DNA of 64,000 nucleotides from Gemmiger sp. An50 (GCF_002161595.1 NZ_NFID01000018.1:33317-97316); one strand, 5' to 3'. Positions 31,999 through 41,245 are shown, counted from the stretch's first letter. The notes: generated by a model not told the origin, from the sequence alone. Made by a program: numbers and translations.

Positions 31999-34674
31999 AT
32001 GAAACCAGACTTTGAAAAGAGTGATTCAGAAATGTGTAAAATCGTTTGGAAGGTATTAATTCCTCAAACCCGCAACCACATCTTTTCGGTAGAAAAAATC
32101 CTTGAAAAGGCGTTTGGCGCAGAACTTAGCGTATCATTCACAGGAAAGACGATGCGTTCTCGTTTCTATAATGGAGATTCCACCGGCATATATAAAGATT
32201 GCATGGTTTTTTTCCTTTCCAAAAGCACTGCTGATACAGGTCATCCCTTCACCTACGGCACATTTCCCCCGTGGCTTGATTTGCAGAAAGTATGGAAGAA
32301 TATTACCGATTCGATGGAACAGAAGGAATCGGACTCCTTTCAAAAACAGATCCGAAACTTTTTAAAAAGTCTGCAGCCAAAGGAACAAAATCCTCTTTCG
32401 TATCAGCTCGCCCGGATTTCTGAAGCTGTACAGTGTGAGCCTCTGGAAGCACAGCTTGCCACTCTTTCGATGATTGCGTGCACCTGGGGCATCTGGGAAA
32501 GTGCTTTTAGAAAAAACTCCCGTGATGCTTCCAAAAGCGAGCAGGAGATTCGCCAACTTGCTCTGCTGATTCTTCCCGAGGGTATATCTATCCGAACAAC
32601 CTTGCCCAAAGACTCCATCGACCATACTGTGGAAGAAGAACACGCAGATTATACGAAACAAGCGCAGGCTCTGCTTGTGCAGGCCAGGGTCCTAATCCGT
32701 CAGTACCACTATCAGGAAGCCGGCGAAGCATGTAAACAAATCATTCAGGAATTCACCGATGCACCTGACATCCTGCGCGGCGAAGCGTATGATATCCTCT
32801 ATAAATGCTGTACAGCCGGTCTGAGTGGCTACAAACTTCCACGCTCGTTCGATTCGGTGGAACAACTGAGTGCGCGTGCCAAAGACCTCGGCTACGATTA
32901 CGAATCCGCATGTGACCGCCGCATTCTGCCGGCACCCCGCCGCTCCTCCGACAGCGGGCAGGGTGTATGCGTCTGCAATGCACGCAACGACGCCGGCAGT
33001 TGGCTGGAATCCACCATGCCGGCCAGCTGGGAGATAAAATATTCTTCCTTTCCCTCCTCGTTTGTACACTGTAGCGAAATGGTCCGCTTTGCACTGCTGG
33101 ACGAAGACCTGGAAAAGAATATCCGCGACGCACTGCAGATCCTAGACACGGTCCAGCAGACAAATCACTGGAAACACAGCGAACTTTTCATCCGGTGCGA
33201 AAGCGAAAAAGCCTCTCCGTTGCTGGATACCGCACTGAGTTTTCTGCGTTCTTCCTGGACGTCAGACGATGCCTGTCCGGTGCATGTACATCTTCTGGAT
33301 GAAGCAAAGAATACCGCGCAGTCTCTGTATGCGCGGCACCCCCTTTTCTATCCGTTCACCCTGAATCCGGACAGCAAGCTCTCCGATCCGCTTCACCTGG
33401 TGATCCTTAGCGGCACGCCAAACACTTCACTCGCATCCTGGCTTGTACGGGAGGCATCCTGGCTACTCCCGGTTCTTTCGAGCACACATATCACACTGCT
33501 GTCGCCCTATGCGGACAAAATCCGCAACCATATTGGTACTACCTGTCCCGGATTGGCCGAACAAATCACCTTCGGGCGTGAAAAATCCCGCCAGACCCGC
33601 CTTTCCATCAGAGGCATCCAATTCCCGGAAATGGAATTTATTGATGTGGATTTTGAATCTCCTCAGTTATCCTATGAGCTTCAACAAATCGAGGCAAAAA
33701 AAGGGTTCAAATATTATGTGATCGATGCCGGATCTGATCTCGAAACTATCGCACTGGGCACACGGGTACGCGAGAATAATATCCGCCGCGCGGTGGAGAA
33801 ACGCCAAATTGATCTGTACTCCAGAAACCGCGCGGTAATCGCGCTGCGCTGTGTTTCGCCCCACATGGCCCACCTGGCACAGGAACTGCTGGTTCCCAAA
33901 GAAAAAAAGCCTGGCAATCAGTGGTTCAACAACTACGGCTTTACCACCTTCGGTGCGCTGGATGAACTCTATTCCTGGGACAATCTCGACGGCGGCATCT
34001 TCGAACAGGCAGCACAATGTCTACATTTGATGTACTGCGGCGCGGCCTTCCGTCCCGAAGAAAAACACACCAGAGAGAAGTATCTCGATTCCTATTTTCA
34101 AAGCCTGTACAACCAAGACTCCTCCCGCGCCGCCGTGCTCAGCTTTCCTTATCGGCTGTTCCGTGCCGGTATTGTGGCTTCATACTGGTACATTCAGGAT
34201 CCCGATGCCTACTGGAGTGAACCGCAGCGTCTCGATCTTTCAAACAGGCTGCAGCATTCTCTGGCAAAAGACAAAAAACTTCTCCCCCGGCTGGCGCAGT
34301 ACGAACACACACGCTGGACCTGCTATCTGATCAGCCGCGGCTGGCTGGGATTTTCCGATTCTGACCAGGCAGTACAGATCATCAAAGCCGGGGCGCCCAA
34401 GCATATGCTTCAGATTGCCCGTCTGCATGCCTGCATCTGTTCCTGGGATGATCTGAAAGCACTGCAGTCTTCTCTAGACTGGGCATATCGCAATGAGAGA
34501 AGCGACGGACTGCATTCCCTTCCCGACGATAATTTTTCCACATACTACGATCCCAACAAGAAATATACCTATTTCCAGCATCTTGATGACGAAAGCATTC
34601 AGAAAACGCCGCAAGTGCTGCGCACTGAGTGGTTTGCCGTACGGGAGGAAGAAAGAGAGGAGTATATCAAATGA
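31999..34674 (+). CDS. Large protein with TrkA-N-like and RyR-like regions
   Basis: 891 residues. The N-terminal half is helical and unassigned. From about residue 460 the sequence reads like a Rossmann TrkA-N domain (LHLVILSGTPNTSLASWLV, then YYVIDAGSDLETIALGTRVRE). It then has the FGALDELYSWDNL and RyR-like blocks seen in prokaryotic RyR proteins: YEHTRWTCYLISRGW near 767 and HACICSWDDL near 810. Prokaryotic RyR domains have been proposed to bind nucleotide-derived signals in conflict systems. The start at 31999 has only a weak upstream AACAGG; an ATG at 32032 is an alternative. Its stop overlaps the next start as ATGA, so the two large proteins are made together. Confidence 0.7.
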   Translation: MKPDFEKSDSEMCKIVWKVLIPQTRNHIFSVEKILEKAFGAELSVSFTGKTMRSRFYNGDSTGIYKDCMVFFLSKSTADTGHPFTYGTFPPWLDLQKVWKNITDSMEQKESDSFQKQIRNFLKSLQPKEQNPLSYQLARISEAVQCEPLEAQLATLSMIACTWGIWESAFRKNSRDASKSEQEIRQLALLILPEGISIRTTLPKDSIDHTVEEEHADYTKQAQALLVQARVLIRQYHYQEAGEACKQIIQEFTDAPDILRGEAYDILYKCCTAGLSGYKLPRSFDSVEQLSARAKDLGYDYESACDRRILPAPRRSSDSGQGVCVCNARNDAGSWLESTMPASWEIKYSSFPSSFVHCSEMVRFALLDEDLEKNIRDALQILDTVQQTNHWKHSELFIRCESEKASPLLDTALSFLRSSWTSDDACPVHVHLLDEAKNTAQSLYARHPLFYPFTLNPDSKLSDPLHLVILSGTPNTSLASWLVREASWLLPVLSSTHITLLSPYADKIRNHIGTTCPGLAEQITFGREKSRQTRLSIRGIQFPEMEFIDVDFESPQLSYELQQIEAKKGFKYYVIDAGSDLETIALGTRVRENNIRRAVEKRQIDLYSRNRAVIALRCVSPHMAHLAQELLVPKEKKPGNQWFNNYGFTTFGALDELYSWDNLDGGIFEQAAQCLHLMYCGAAFRPEEKHTREKYLDSYFQSLYNQDSSRAAVLSFPYRLFRAGIVASYWYIQDPDAYWSEPQRLDLSNRLQHSLAKDKKLLPRLAQYEHTRWTCYLISRGWLGFSDSDQAVQIIKAGAPKHMLQIARLHACICSWDDLKALQSSLDWAYRNERSDGLHSLPDDNFSTYYDPNKKYTYFQHLDDESIQKTPQVLRTEWFAVREEEREEYIK

Positions 34675-37600
34675 CGGATTTCAGTCTTTCCTGCTGCCGT
34701 TTTTTTGCGGAACACATGCCCTGCGACTACCGCATACCAGCGAAGGACAACATGTACAAGCTTCCGCTGTTGCTGATCGGCTACGGGTCCCGCCTGGACA
34801 CCATTCTGCAAAAAGCCATCACCCACGGCCAACTCCCCGACACAATCCTGGAAATCACGGTGGCCACTCCCAACGCATCCGGCACCGCGCAGTCTTTGCT
34901 GGACCGTGCACCGACACTGGGAGATTTTGCAGAGGTTATCTGCCAGGATGAAACGCTGTCTACTCCGCACAGCAACGCATTTTGCCAGCTTCGTTTCGAG
35001 CAGGTGACACTGGAGGCAACCAGCATACATGCTTTGCTACAGCGCCATTCCACTGCCAGCTATCTGTTGATCTCCACTGGAAACGACGAACAGAACCAAG
35101 CGCTGGCTTCCGCCTGTGCACAAGTTCCCGCAGCCCAAAAACGAATGATCGCATTTGTACAAAAGAAACCGGAGGCCGAAGCTTTTCCCCAAGCACACAA
35201 TGCCTACGACTACGTTTCTGTCTGCTGCAAACGGGTGCTCAGCCTAATACAGAACCGGCAGCAGGATGCCGATTCCGTCGATGCACCGGTAGAGGTGTAC
35301 AGCTTCGGTTTTGAGAACACCCAAAACTACCGTCATCATACTGAGGAGATCGCACTGAATCTTCACTATGCCTACGCAAAGGCGCAAAACGCACGCCGCC
35401 CCGTTGACAAGATTATCCAAGAGTTCCACGAACCGTACAACTACCTGGCAAATCTGGAAGCCGCCGTGCACATCTGCGCAAAGCTCGCCTGCTGCGGCAT
35501 CCGCAGCACAGGGAAAGAAGCAGCCATACAGTTCCGGCAGCTTCTTGTACGCTCGCCAGAACTGCTGGACAAGCTGGCAGCTGTAGAACACAGACGCTGG
35601 ATGATGGAAAAGCTGCTGGCAGGATACCGTCCCCTGTCCGATATTTCGCGTATCTACACCGCAGGCGCCACTACACACAGCAAAGCAGAAAAATGGCACT
35701 GTTGTCTTGTCCCCTGCGACGAGACCGGACGAAGCTATCTGCTTGCTTCCGACTGGGAAAACGCCGAGAAAGGTGTGCTGCGTGAGGATTTGGACGAGCT
35801 AGATCGGATGACTCTTCTTATCCACAACCAGTGCGGTCGGTGTGCCGGTGCCAATCAGGGAGCTGTGCAGGATCTTATCCAGGCCATCCGCAGCACATTG
35901 ACCGAACACGCCTGCTTCTCTCACGCAACCCAGCAAATACTAGAGGAAGTGGCCGGTTCAATCATTCAGATGCAGCAGAAAAAGGCTAGTGCCTGTGCCC
36001 TGTATGAAAAGCAGCTTTCCGCCCTGAAGAAATGTATCTCGCAGGAAGGCGGTCTACTGCAGGAATTTCTGCTGCTGCAGCTCCGGACGCTAGACAGCAC
36101 ACTGGCTCCGCTGAAAGAGTACATCTCCCGCAAGGACTACAAGCTGCAGGATCGCCTATTGGTTGAACAGATTCCCTTTGCACTCACACACCGCTGCCGT
36201 CCTTCTCTGGTCAAGCTAATATCGGATCGTGAACTGGACGACATTTTCGCTCTGTGGCAGCTGGAACCCTCACAGGTAACCTTCTGGGGTATTGCAGAAT
36301 CTGCAGCCGAGCTGTCCCGGCTGCGGGAACGCGCCGACCGATCTGCACGATTCCTGCAGAATATGGGGATTTCCGTTTGCCAATCCTGGAACCTGATGGT
36401 GCCAAAGCATCTGATGGCTTCCCTGTTCAAACAGGCCGATCTGCTTACAGACTGGGATTGTACGCTTGTGCCGCTGGCCGAGCGCACCGAACAGGCTGTT
36501 TGCGCTATTCTAAAAGACTGGCTGACTGAAACAGAGGCCGTATATCTGGAAGTGACTGGTGCTGATCCACTGTTGCTATGCAGTGCCATAAGAACAGCAC
36601 AAGAGCATGGGCTCTCTGTTTTCTATGTCCGCAACGGCCAGTTTTATAATCAGCTGAATGCCGAAGAATTACAGTTTCCCGCACCGCGCAAAAACATGAC
36701 AGTGCGCGAAATGATGGCTTCCCGCGGTGCCGTGCTCAGCAACTTGGACAGCAGTAACCTGGCAGATCTGTCTGTGCACTATAAAATGCTCTGGGAGATT
36801 GCCCGAACCACTCCTCTGTGGAGTGAACTCAGTACAGCGCTGCAGGGCGCCCATTTCCGCACCCGGCGTCCCTATTTTCAGTTTGTGCTTCTGGATACCC
36901 CAGAGTCGGCGGTGAAAAAGACCTTATACACAAACCGTCTCACCGCAGTGGGCTTACTACCCACTCTGCGCGAAATCGAGAAATATGGGTTCATTTCCGA
37001 CATTGAAACCACAAACGAACTGAACGGCGGGATAAGCATCACCTACACCTCTCTGGGTAAGGTGAACCCCGACACCATGCACCACTATCTGCAAAAATTT
37101 GTGGAGGTCTATCAACCCTCTAGCTATTTCACGTTCAGCACCAACTGGGAAGGCAAGCTATATCTGAACATCTACGACCTATGCGTCACCGATTACGCCT
37201 ACAACATGGATACACACCTTTCTACGGAAGCCAAAGCCGCACTACCCAATCTGCTGCAGCGTCTGCAGGACGCAGGTCTGATCCACCAATATACTAAAAA
37301 CTACGCCTGCAGTATCTCCTTCCGCTACCATTCCCGCGCTGTGATGGACTGCATCCAGAAAGCCGGCAGTATTCTGGAAGCCTACATCTATTTTTCTGCC
37401 CTGCTGGAGGCAGACTTTGACGACGTGGAAACCGGGATCTCCTTCCTGCACAATACGAGCGAAAACTCGGCCGAAAACGAGATTGACGTCATCTGCACGA
37501 AAGGACTGTCGTCTCTGTTCATCTCGGCGAAGTTCACCCGCACGTTGACCGAAAAGTTCAATTATGTTCTCTACGAGATTTCTCTGCTTTCCGAGCACTT

Positions 37601-37826
37601 CGGGATTAATGCGAAGCCGGTGCTAGTGGCGTCCTGTTTTCATCAGTTTGAAACGGATGAAAGTACTGGAAAGAAAATCTATAGCCACGAAGTACGTCTC
37701 GCACTGCGCCGTGGCGTATATCTGGTAGGCCAGGAGTGCCTGCGCAAGAACGTCCTGGGCCAGGTTCTGGAAAATATTCTCGAAGATCGGGAAGACTGGT
37801 GTGATTTTGTCAGCGATCTGGACTGA
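34671..37826 (+). CDS. TrkA-N/RyR protein with CARF-like and Card1/Can2-type nuclease-like C-terminus
   Basis: 1051 residues. A Rossmann start (LLLIGYGSRLDTIL, about 28-41) leads to RyR-like blocks AAVEHRRWMMEKLLAGY (about 302-318) and WHCCLVPCDE (about 341). Residues about 516-665 resemble the CARF region of Card1/Can2 (DUF1887): VTFWGIAESAAELSRLRE, then LEVTGADPLLLCSAIR in place of the usual NLTGGTK strand-loop, then LSVFYVRNGQ. The end resembles its PD-(D/E)XK domain: NEIDVIC (D939), then LFISAKFT (K954), then PVLVAS. The active-site Glu of ExK is Ser952, so cleavage may be lost or altered. Such CARF nucleases normally answer cyclic oligoadenylate in type III CRISPR, but no cas gene is here. 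Confidence 0.7.
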   Translation: MTDFSLSCCRFFAEHMPCDYRIPAKDNMYKLPLLLIGYGSRLDTILQKAITHGQLPDTILEITVATPNASGTAQSLLDRAPTLGDFAEVICQDETLSTPHSNAFCQLRFEQVTLEATSIHALLQRHSTASYLLISTGNDEQNQALASACAQVPAAQKRMIAFVQKKPEAEAFPQAHNAYDYVSVCCKRVLSLIQNRQQDADSVDAPVEVYSFGFENTQNYRHHTEEIALNLHYAYAKAQNARRPVDKIIQEFHEPYNYLANLEAAVHICAKLACCGIRSTGKEAAIQFRQLLVRSPELLDKLAAVEHRRWMMEKLLAGYRPLSDISRIYTAGATTHSKAEKWHCCLVPCDETGRSYLLASDWENAEKGVLREDLDELDRMTLLIHNQCGRCAGANQGAVQDLIQAIRSTLTEHACFSHATQQILEEVAGSIIQMQQKKASACALYEKQLSALKKCISQEGGLLQEFLLLQLRTLDSTLAPLKEYISRKDYKLQDRLLVEQIPFALTHRCRPSLVKLISDRELDDIFALWQLEPSQVTFWGIAESAAELSRLRERADRSARFLQNMGISVCQSWNLMVPKHLMASLFKQADLLTDWDCTLVPLAERTEQAVCAILKDWLTETEAVYLEVTGADPLLLCSAIRTAQEHGLSVFYVRNGQFYNQLNAEELQFPAPRKNMTVREMMASRGAVLSNLDSSNLADLSVHYKMLWEIARTTPLWSELSTALQGAHFRTRRPYFQFVLLDTPESAVKKTLYTNRLTAVGLLPTLREIEKYGFISDIETTNELNGGISITYTSLGKVNPDTMHHYLQKFVEVYQPSSYFTFSTNWEGKLYLNIYDLCVTDYAYNMDTHLSTEAKAALPNLLQRLQDAGLIHQYTKNYACSISFRYHSRAVMDCIQKAGSILEAYIYFSALLEADFDDVETGISFLHNTSENSAENEIDVICTKGLSSLFISAKFTRTLTEKFNYVLYEISLLSEHFGINAKPVLVASCFHQFETDESTGKKIYSHEVRLALRRGVYLVGQECLRKNVLGQVLENILEDREDWCDFVSDLD

Positions 37827-37833
37827 AAACCAT

Positions 37834-37871
37834 AAAAGCTGCCGGGAGGCAATCTTTCCCGGCAGCTTTTT
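37834..37871 (+). terminator. Terminator after the RyR/CARF gene
   Basis: 14-bp perfect arms AAAAGCTGCCGGGA (37834-37847) and complement (37857-37870), then T. Confidence 0.85.
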
Positions 37872-38205
37872 GTAGTTGGAACGCCGTTTTTTCTCTTTTC
37901 CAAAAGATGTTAGGGCCCGCTATCATAGCAACTTCCGATGAAAAAAGGCGTTTTCCGCATTTTTCTATGTCTCGTTCGGGTATACTGTTTTATGTGTCTT
38001 CTTGAACATGCTGATCTGTACTCGCGCAACATTGTTATACTGAGGTGCAGTATAAGCATCCATAATAAAACCATGTATTCGCATAATTTTATCCTCATTG
38101 AGATTTTGTGCTTCGCATTTCAATCCCTCACAAATTCACTTGATGTTATGAGATTGTAGCTAGATTTTTATTGTCTCGCTTCTTGGTGGTTACTACCCAT
38201 ATTTG
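37872..38205. other. Intergenic region
   Basis: About 330 bp, AT-rich, between convergent units. A 73-codon open frame (37938-38159) has no ribosome site and an unconvincing product. Nothing else seen. Confidence 0.5.
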
Positions 38206-38496
38206 TTACATATTCTTCACGATTTCCGTCAGCTGTGTTATCACATTCAAAAGTTTAGTCCGGCTATCTACCATATCGTGGTTCTTCCCCATGAGGAGAT
38301 CGTCCGTACTCACATGAAAATAGCAGGCCATGGCCACAACCAGATCAATAGAAAGCTTCCTTTTCCCACGCTCCATCTTGCTGAGATGCTCCAGGCTGAT
38401 GTTCAATGCTTCGGCCATTGTCTCCTGTGTCATTCCCTGCGCCTTGCGGAGATTGCTCAGACGGGTCGCAAATTCGGTTGCATCAAAATAGTACAT
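38206..38496 (-). CDS. XRE-family helix-turn-helix regulator
   Basis: 96 residues with a Cro/C1-type HTH at about residues 10-65: LRKAQGMTQETMAEALNIS supplies helices 1-2 and LEHLSKMERGKRKLSID the recognition helix and turn. The C-terminal 30 residues are helical, probably for dimer formation. ATG 38496 follows CGGAAAGGAAAGCAGT. It stands alone and converges with the RyR/CARF gene, so it may regulate that neighbour or the accessory region; no target site was identified. Confidence 0.85.
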   Translation of the reverse strand: MYYFDATEFATRLSNLRKAQGMTQETMAEALNISLEHLSKMERGKRKLSIDLVVAMACYFHVSTDDLLMGKNHDMVDSRTKLLNVITQLTEIVKNM

Positions 38497-38880
38497 ACTG
38501 CTTTCCTTTCCGCCTGCAGCGGAAGGGCAAAGGATACCATTGCTTGCAGTACGTTCCTGACTGTCCCCCAAAAAGGGTGCACTAAAGAAAAGGGTACCGA
38601 TACTGCTTTTTCTGAACATCAGAAATTCAGCAATATATGTATCCTCAGCCCTTAATGCATGTCAGGCTTTCGATATTTTGTTTTCGAAAGCCTTGCCGGA
38701 ATAAAAAGAGGCTACCGGCAAGGCTGAAATCCCATAAAAATGGGGATTTCCGTCTTGTCGGTAGCCTCTCATGTATATCTGGTTTAACTGACCGATTTCC
38801 ACAGCATATGACCTGGCGATGGATTTACGCAGTCTGTTTCATCTCAACCATTCCGTCGTTATGCCGAACTCATTCAATTG
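38497..38880. other. Intergenic region with competing hairpins
   Basis: About 380 bp upstream of the XRE gene. The main structure is the double hairpin at 38689-38769, described separately. No coding frame is convincing. Confidence 0.6.
38689..38769. repeat. Two mutually exclusive hairpins
   Basis: Hairpin A pairs AGCCTTGCCGG (38689-38699) with CCGGCAAGGCT (38715-38725). Hairpin B pairs AGAGGCTACCGGCAAG (38707-38722) with 38754-38769 (16 bp, one G-T pair) and has an inner stem GAAATCCC/GGGATTTC. The segment 38715-38722 is used by both, so only one can form. This is the layout of an attenuator or a structured RNA. Confidence 0.6.
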
Positions 38881-39081
38881 TCAAATGCGCTCTTGCCCGC
38901 ATGGTGCATACACGTCAATCCGCTCATGTCTGCGGCCCATTATCTTTCGAATCATAACAGCCCCACATTGATCGCAGGTCATTCGTGTGATACCATCTTT
39001 GCCTTCATAGCCGGTGACTAATTTGCGGCAGTTGGGGCAATAGATTTGTTTCGAGCGCCATGAAGTATTTTCATTACGCAA
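38881..39081 (-). CDS. Small zinc-ribbon protein
   Basis: 66 residues with paired CxxC knuckles (CPNC and CDQC), the pattern of a zinc ribbon. No other domain. The start codon is TTG at 39081 with AAAGGGG upstream. It follows a second zinc-ribbon gene and the LexA-like repressor gene on the same strand, so all three may be co-transcribed. Such proteins are common in phage and integrative elements; the role is unknown. Confidence 0.6.
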   Translation of the reverse strand: MRNENTSWRSKQIYCPNCRKLVTGYEGKDGITRMTCDQCGAVMIRKIMGRRHERIDVYAPCGQERI

Positions 39082-39112
39082 TGATATAGCCCCTTTCTTT
39101 TCTTATATGTAC

Positions 39113-39307
39113 TTATTTCACAGGTGTCGCTTGTGACCGCAGCTTTCGGATTACGAATACCGGAATCGGTTTCTCCGTCTGTGCTTCCCACTGAAATTTG
39201 GTAGTGTGGCCACAGCTTTCACACTCCATCCAACCATCCGTTTCTTCCAGAAACAGGCTACAATTGAGCGTGCCGCATATCGGGCACTTCACATCATAGG
39301 TATTCAT
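39113..39307 (-). CDS. Small zinc-ribbon protein
   Basis: 64 residues with CPIC and CESC knuckles about 24 residues apart, then a basic C-terminus. ATG 39307 follows a GGAGGTGAG site. It lies 30 bp downstream of the LexA-like gene and 31 bp upstream of the other zinc-ribbon gene. Probably a nucleic-acid or protein-binding accessory factor; no named family. Confidence 0.65.
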   Translation of the reverse strand: MNTYDVKCPICGTLNCSLFLEETDGWMECESCGHTTKFQWEAQTEKPIPVFVIRKLRSQATPVK

Positions 39308-39337
39308 AATCTCGTGCTCACCTCCGTTATTAATTGC

Positions 39338-39958
39338 TTACAAAGCCTTAATCACATGCTTTGCTATCCCCTGGATAACCAGCTGTCTTACAAAAATCTT
39401 CTGGTCCGGATACTTTGCCTGATTTCGGTATTCAAGAACTGCCCTCTCAGCCTTCTCATCAACACCACCGAACACCTTCAGGGTGCTTTCATTGTCCTCG
39501 GTAAGAGCAACAACAATGTCTCCCACCTCAGCCGTGCAATCCATTCTGATGACGACCAAATCGCCATCATCAATCCCTACATCAACCATGGAATCACCGG
39601 AAGCCTCCAAAATATAGAACTTTCCCTTTCCAAAAAGAGAAACCGGTAGGCTGATATATTCTCTGATATTTTCCTCTTCTGTTTGTGCAGCTCCACACGG
39701 AACGGACCCGAGAAATGGGCATGGGGCGGAAGCAGGAGCAAATTTACGGATCATTGGAGTAATGATGGTACGAGACTTTCCATCGTATTCGATCATTCCG
39801 CGATTGTTCATTTCGACCAGATAGCGATAGGCCGTCGCTCTAGGAATACCAACCCCCTTAGCAATTTCTCCAGCAGATGGGATAGTATGTCTGTCGCAAA
39901 AGTATTCATCAATAAAGGAAATGATGTTGGCCATCGTTTCTTTGCTCATAACTCTCAT
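39338..39958 (-). CDS. LexA-like repressor, S24 peptidase
   Basis: 206 residues. The N-terminal winged HTH (about 1-65) includes IPSAGEIAKGVGIPRATAYR. The C-terminal S24 domain has the self-cleavage site C88-G89, the nucleophile Ser123 in SGDSM and the general base Lys161 in STLKV. It should therefore cleave itself when RecA is activated by DNA damage. The start at 39958 follows AAAGGGGTTGAAG; an ATG at 40000 is possible but lies at the predicted transcription start. The promoter upstream is covered by two nested palindromes, so it probably represses itself. It may switch the neighbouring zinc-ribbon or defence genes on after damage (inference). Confidence 0.88.
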   Translation of the reverse strand: MRVMSKETMANIISFIDEYFCDRHTIPSAGEIAKGVGIPRATAYRYLVEMNNRGMIEYDGKSRTIITPMIRKFAPASAPCPFLGSVPCGAAQTEEENIREYISLPVSLFGKGKFYILEASGDSMVDVGIDDGDLVVIRMDCTAEVGDIVVALTEDNESTLKVFGGVDEKAERAVLEYRNQAKYPDQKIFVRQLVIQGIAKHVIKAL

Positions 39959-39992
39959 AGCTTCAACCCCTTTCAAGCATAATGATTCAAGT

Positions 39993-40059
39993 TGTCTCAT
40001 TAATTATATTATAAAACCCCTTGTACTGAAATACAAGGGGTTGATTGTTTAATGAGACA
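39993..40059 (-). promoter_or_regulatory. LexA-like gene promoter inside two nested palindromes
   Basis: On the minus strand: TTGTAT (40036-40031), 17-bp spacer, TATAAT (40013-40008). An inner inverted repeat AACCCCTTGTA/TACAAGGGGTT (40015-40025, 40032-40042) covers the -35 and spacer. An outer one TGTCTCATTAA/TTAATGAGACA (39993-40003, 40049-40059) brackets the whole promoter. The inner stem could also end transcription from the WYL gene. Confidence 0.7.
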
Positions 40060-40090
40060 GTGGTGCGTAAAATTTTGAGCAGTAATTCGG

Positions 40091-41071
40091 CTATATCGAA
40101 TTCACTGCATTCGACAGCATGTTCTTATAGCTTTCTCTGATCGGCTGCGGGCCGACAATACGAATCTTTCCGTTGAACCCAAAGACCCAACTGTAGAAGG
40201 TCGTGCTGGTACATACTCCGACCGATGCTTTGAAATGCTCATCATCAACGGTTTCCACATCGAAATCAGAACCAAAGTTGTCGATTAAATACTTCATAAC
40301 CGATACATGGCAATACAGCTGCACGATAATCGGCTCATCGGCATCATACATACGGAAAACATGCTTGCTATAGTCAGCAGGACTATAACCTTCTGGTGGC
40401 ATCACTGCAATCTGGTTGAGAACGCTGGGCTGTTCTGCGATACGATCCAAGCGGAAATTCCGCATCTCCTGGCGTTCATCGCAGAAGCCGCGCATATAGT
40501 AGTAATCCCCATCCCAGATCAACGTATACGGGCTAACCGTATACGGCTTTCCGTCATTGGATATGTACCGCTGCTTCGTCACATCAAAATCCGTATATCG
40601 AAAGGATATCTTCCTTTTAGTATCAATAGCGGTATTGATAGCGTCAACGATATAATATCCGTTTTCGTTGTCCGATTTTGCGCGACCGGCAACATAAATA
40701 TGACGGCGAAGCTTTGCGGCATTCTGAAAGTTCGTCAGCGTGAGGAGCTTTGCTATCAGTTCGTCGCTCTTTCTCTGTGTGATGAACTTGGAGGACGAGA
40801 TGGCATCCACAAGAATCTTGAGTTCCGGCAGCTCATAAATGTACCCGTCATAATAGTACTTATTCTGTGTGGACTCGTAGTGCTCAATGTGAAGGCCGCA
40901 ATCGTGGAGCATAGCAAGATCGTCACTGATGGTATTACGCGAAACTTTTACTGAATACTCTTCTTTGAGGATTTTCATCAGCTCAGCGGTTGATAGTGTA
41001 TGTTCCGCATCGGTATGTTGTACCAAATGCTGATATAAATATAAGATTCTAAGCTTTGTTGCATTTTTCAT
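40091..41071 (-). CDS. WYL-domain transcriptional regulator
   Basis: 326 residues. An N-terminal winged HTH (about 1-75, with VKVSRNTISDDLAMLHDCG) is followed by a WYL domain (about 130-230). The characteristic strand appears as ISFRYTDFD and TVSPYTLIWDGDYYYMRGFC, with FRLDRI after it, and then a C-terminal WCX-like extension. WYL regulators sense ligands, often nucleic acid or nucleotides, and frequently control defence islands. ATG 41071 follows GAGGTCGATTG. It lies at the end of the leftward restriction/abortive-infection run, and an 11-bp inverted repeat upstream may be its operator. Confidence 0.85.
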   Translation of the reverse strand: MKNATKLRILYLYQHLVQHTDAEHTLSTAELMKILKEEYSVKVSRNTISDDLAMLHDCGLHIEHYESTQNKYYYDGYIYELPELKILVDAISSSKFITQRKSDELIAKLLTLTNFQNAAKLRRHIYVAGRAKSDNENGYYIVDAINTAIDTKRKISFRYTDFDVTKQRYISNDGKPYTVSPYTLIWDGDYYYMRGFCDERQEMRNFRLDRIAEQPSVLNQIAVMPPEGYSPADYSKHVFRMYDADEPIIVQLYCHVSVMKYLIDNFGSDFDVETVDDEHFKASVGVCTSTTFYSWVFGFNGKIRIVGPQPIRESYKNMLSNAVNSI

Positions 41072-41179
41072 ACAATCGACCTCATATTTACAGCGCACAA
41101 TAATCCTATTTGTACAGCACTTTTACTACTATGTGTTTTCGTTCTCTATGCACAAAACTCCACAACAGAAACATTCTTT

Positions 41180-41225
41180 GTACACGTTTTGCTGTTGTAA
41201 AACGTGTACTTGTATATTAAGTCAA
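41180..41225 (-). promoter_or_regulatory. Likely operator/promoter of the WYL gene
   Basis: Perfect inverted repeat GTACACGTTTT/AAAACGTGTAC (41180-41190, 41199-41209) with an 8-base gap. A TTGACT -35 (41225-41220, minus strand) lies just upstream. No T run follows, so an operator fits better than a terminator. Confidence 0.55.
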
Positions 41226-41245
41226 TGTTGGAACAGCCTCTTTAG

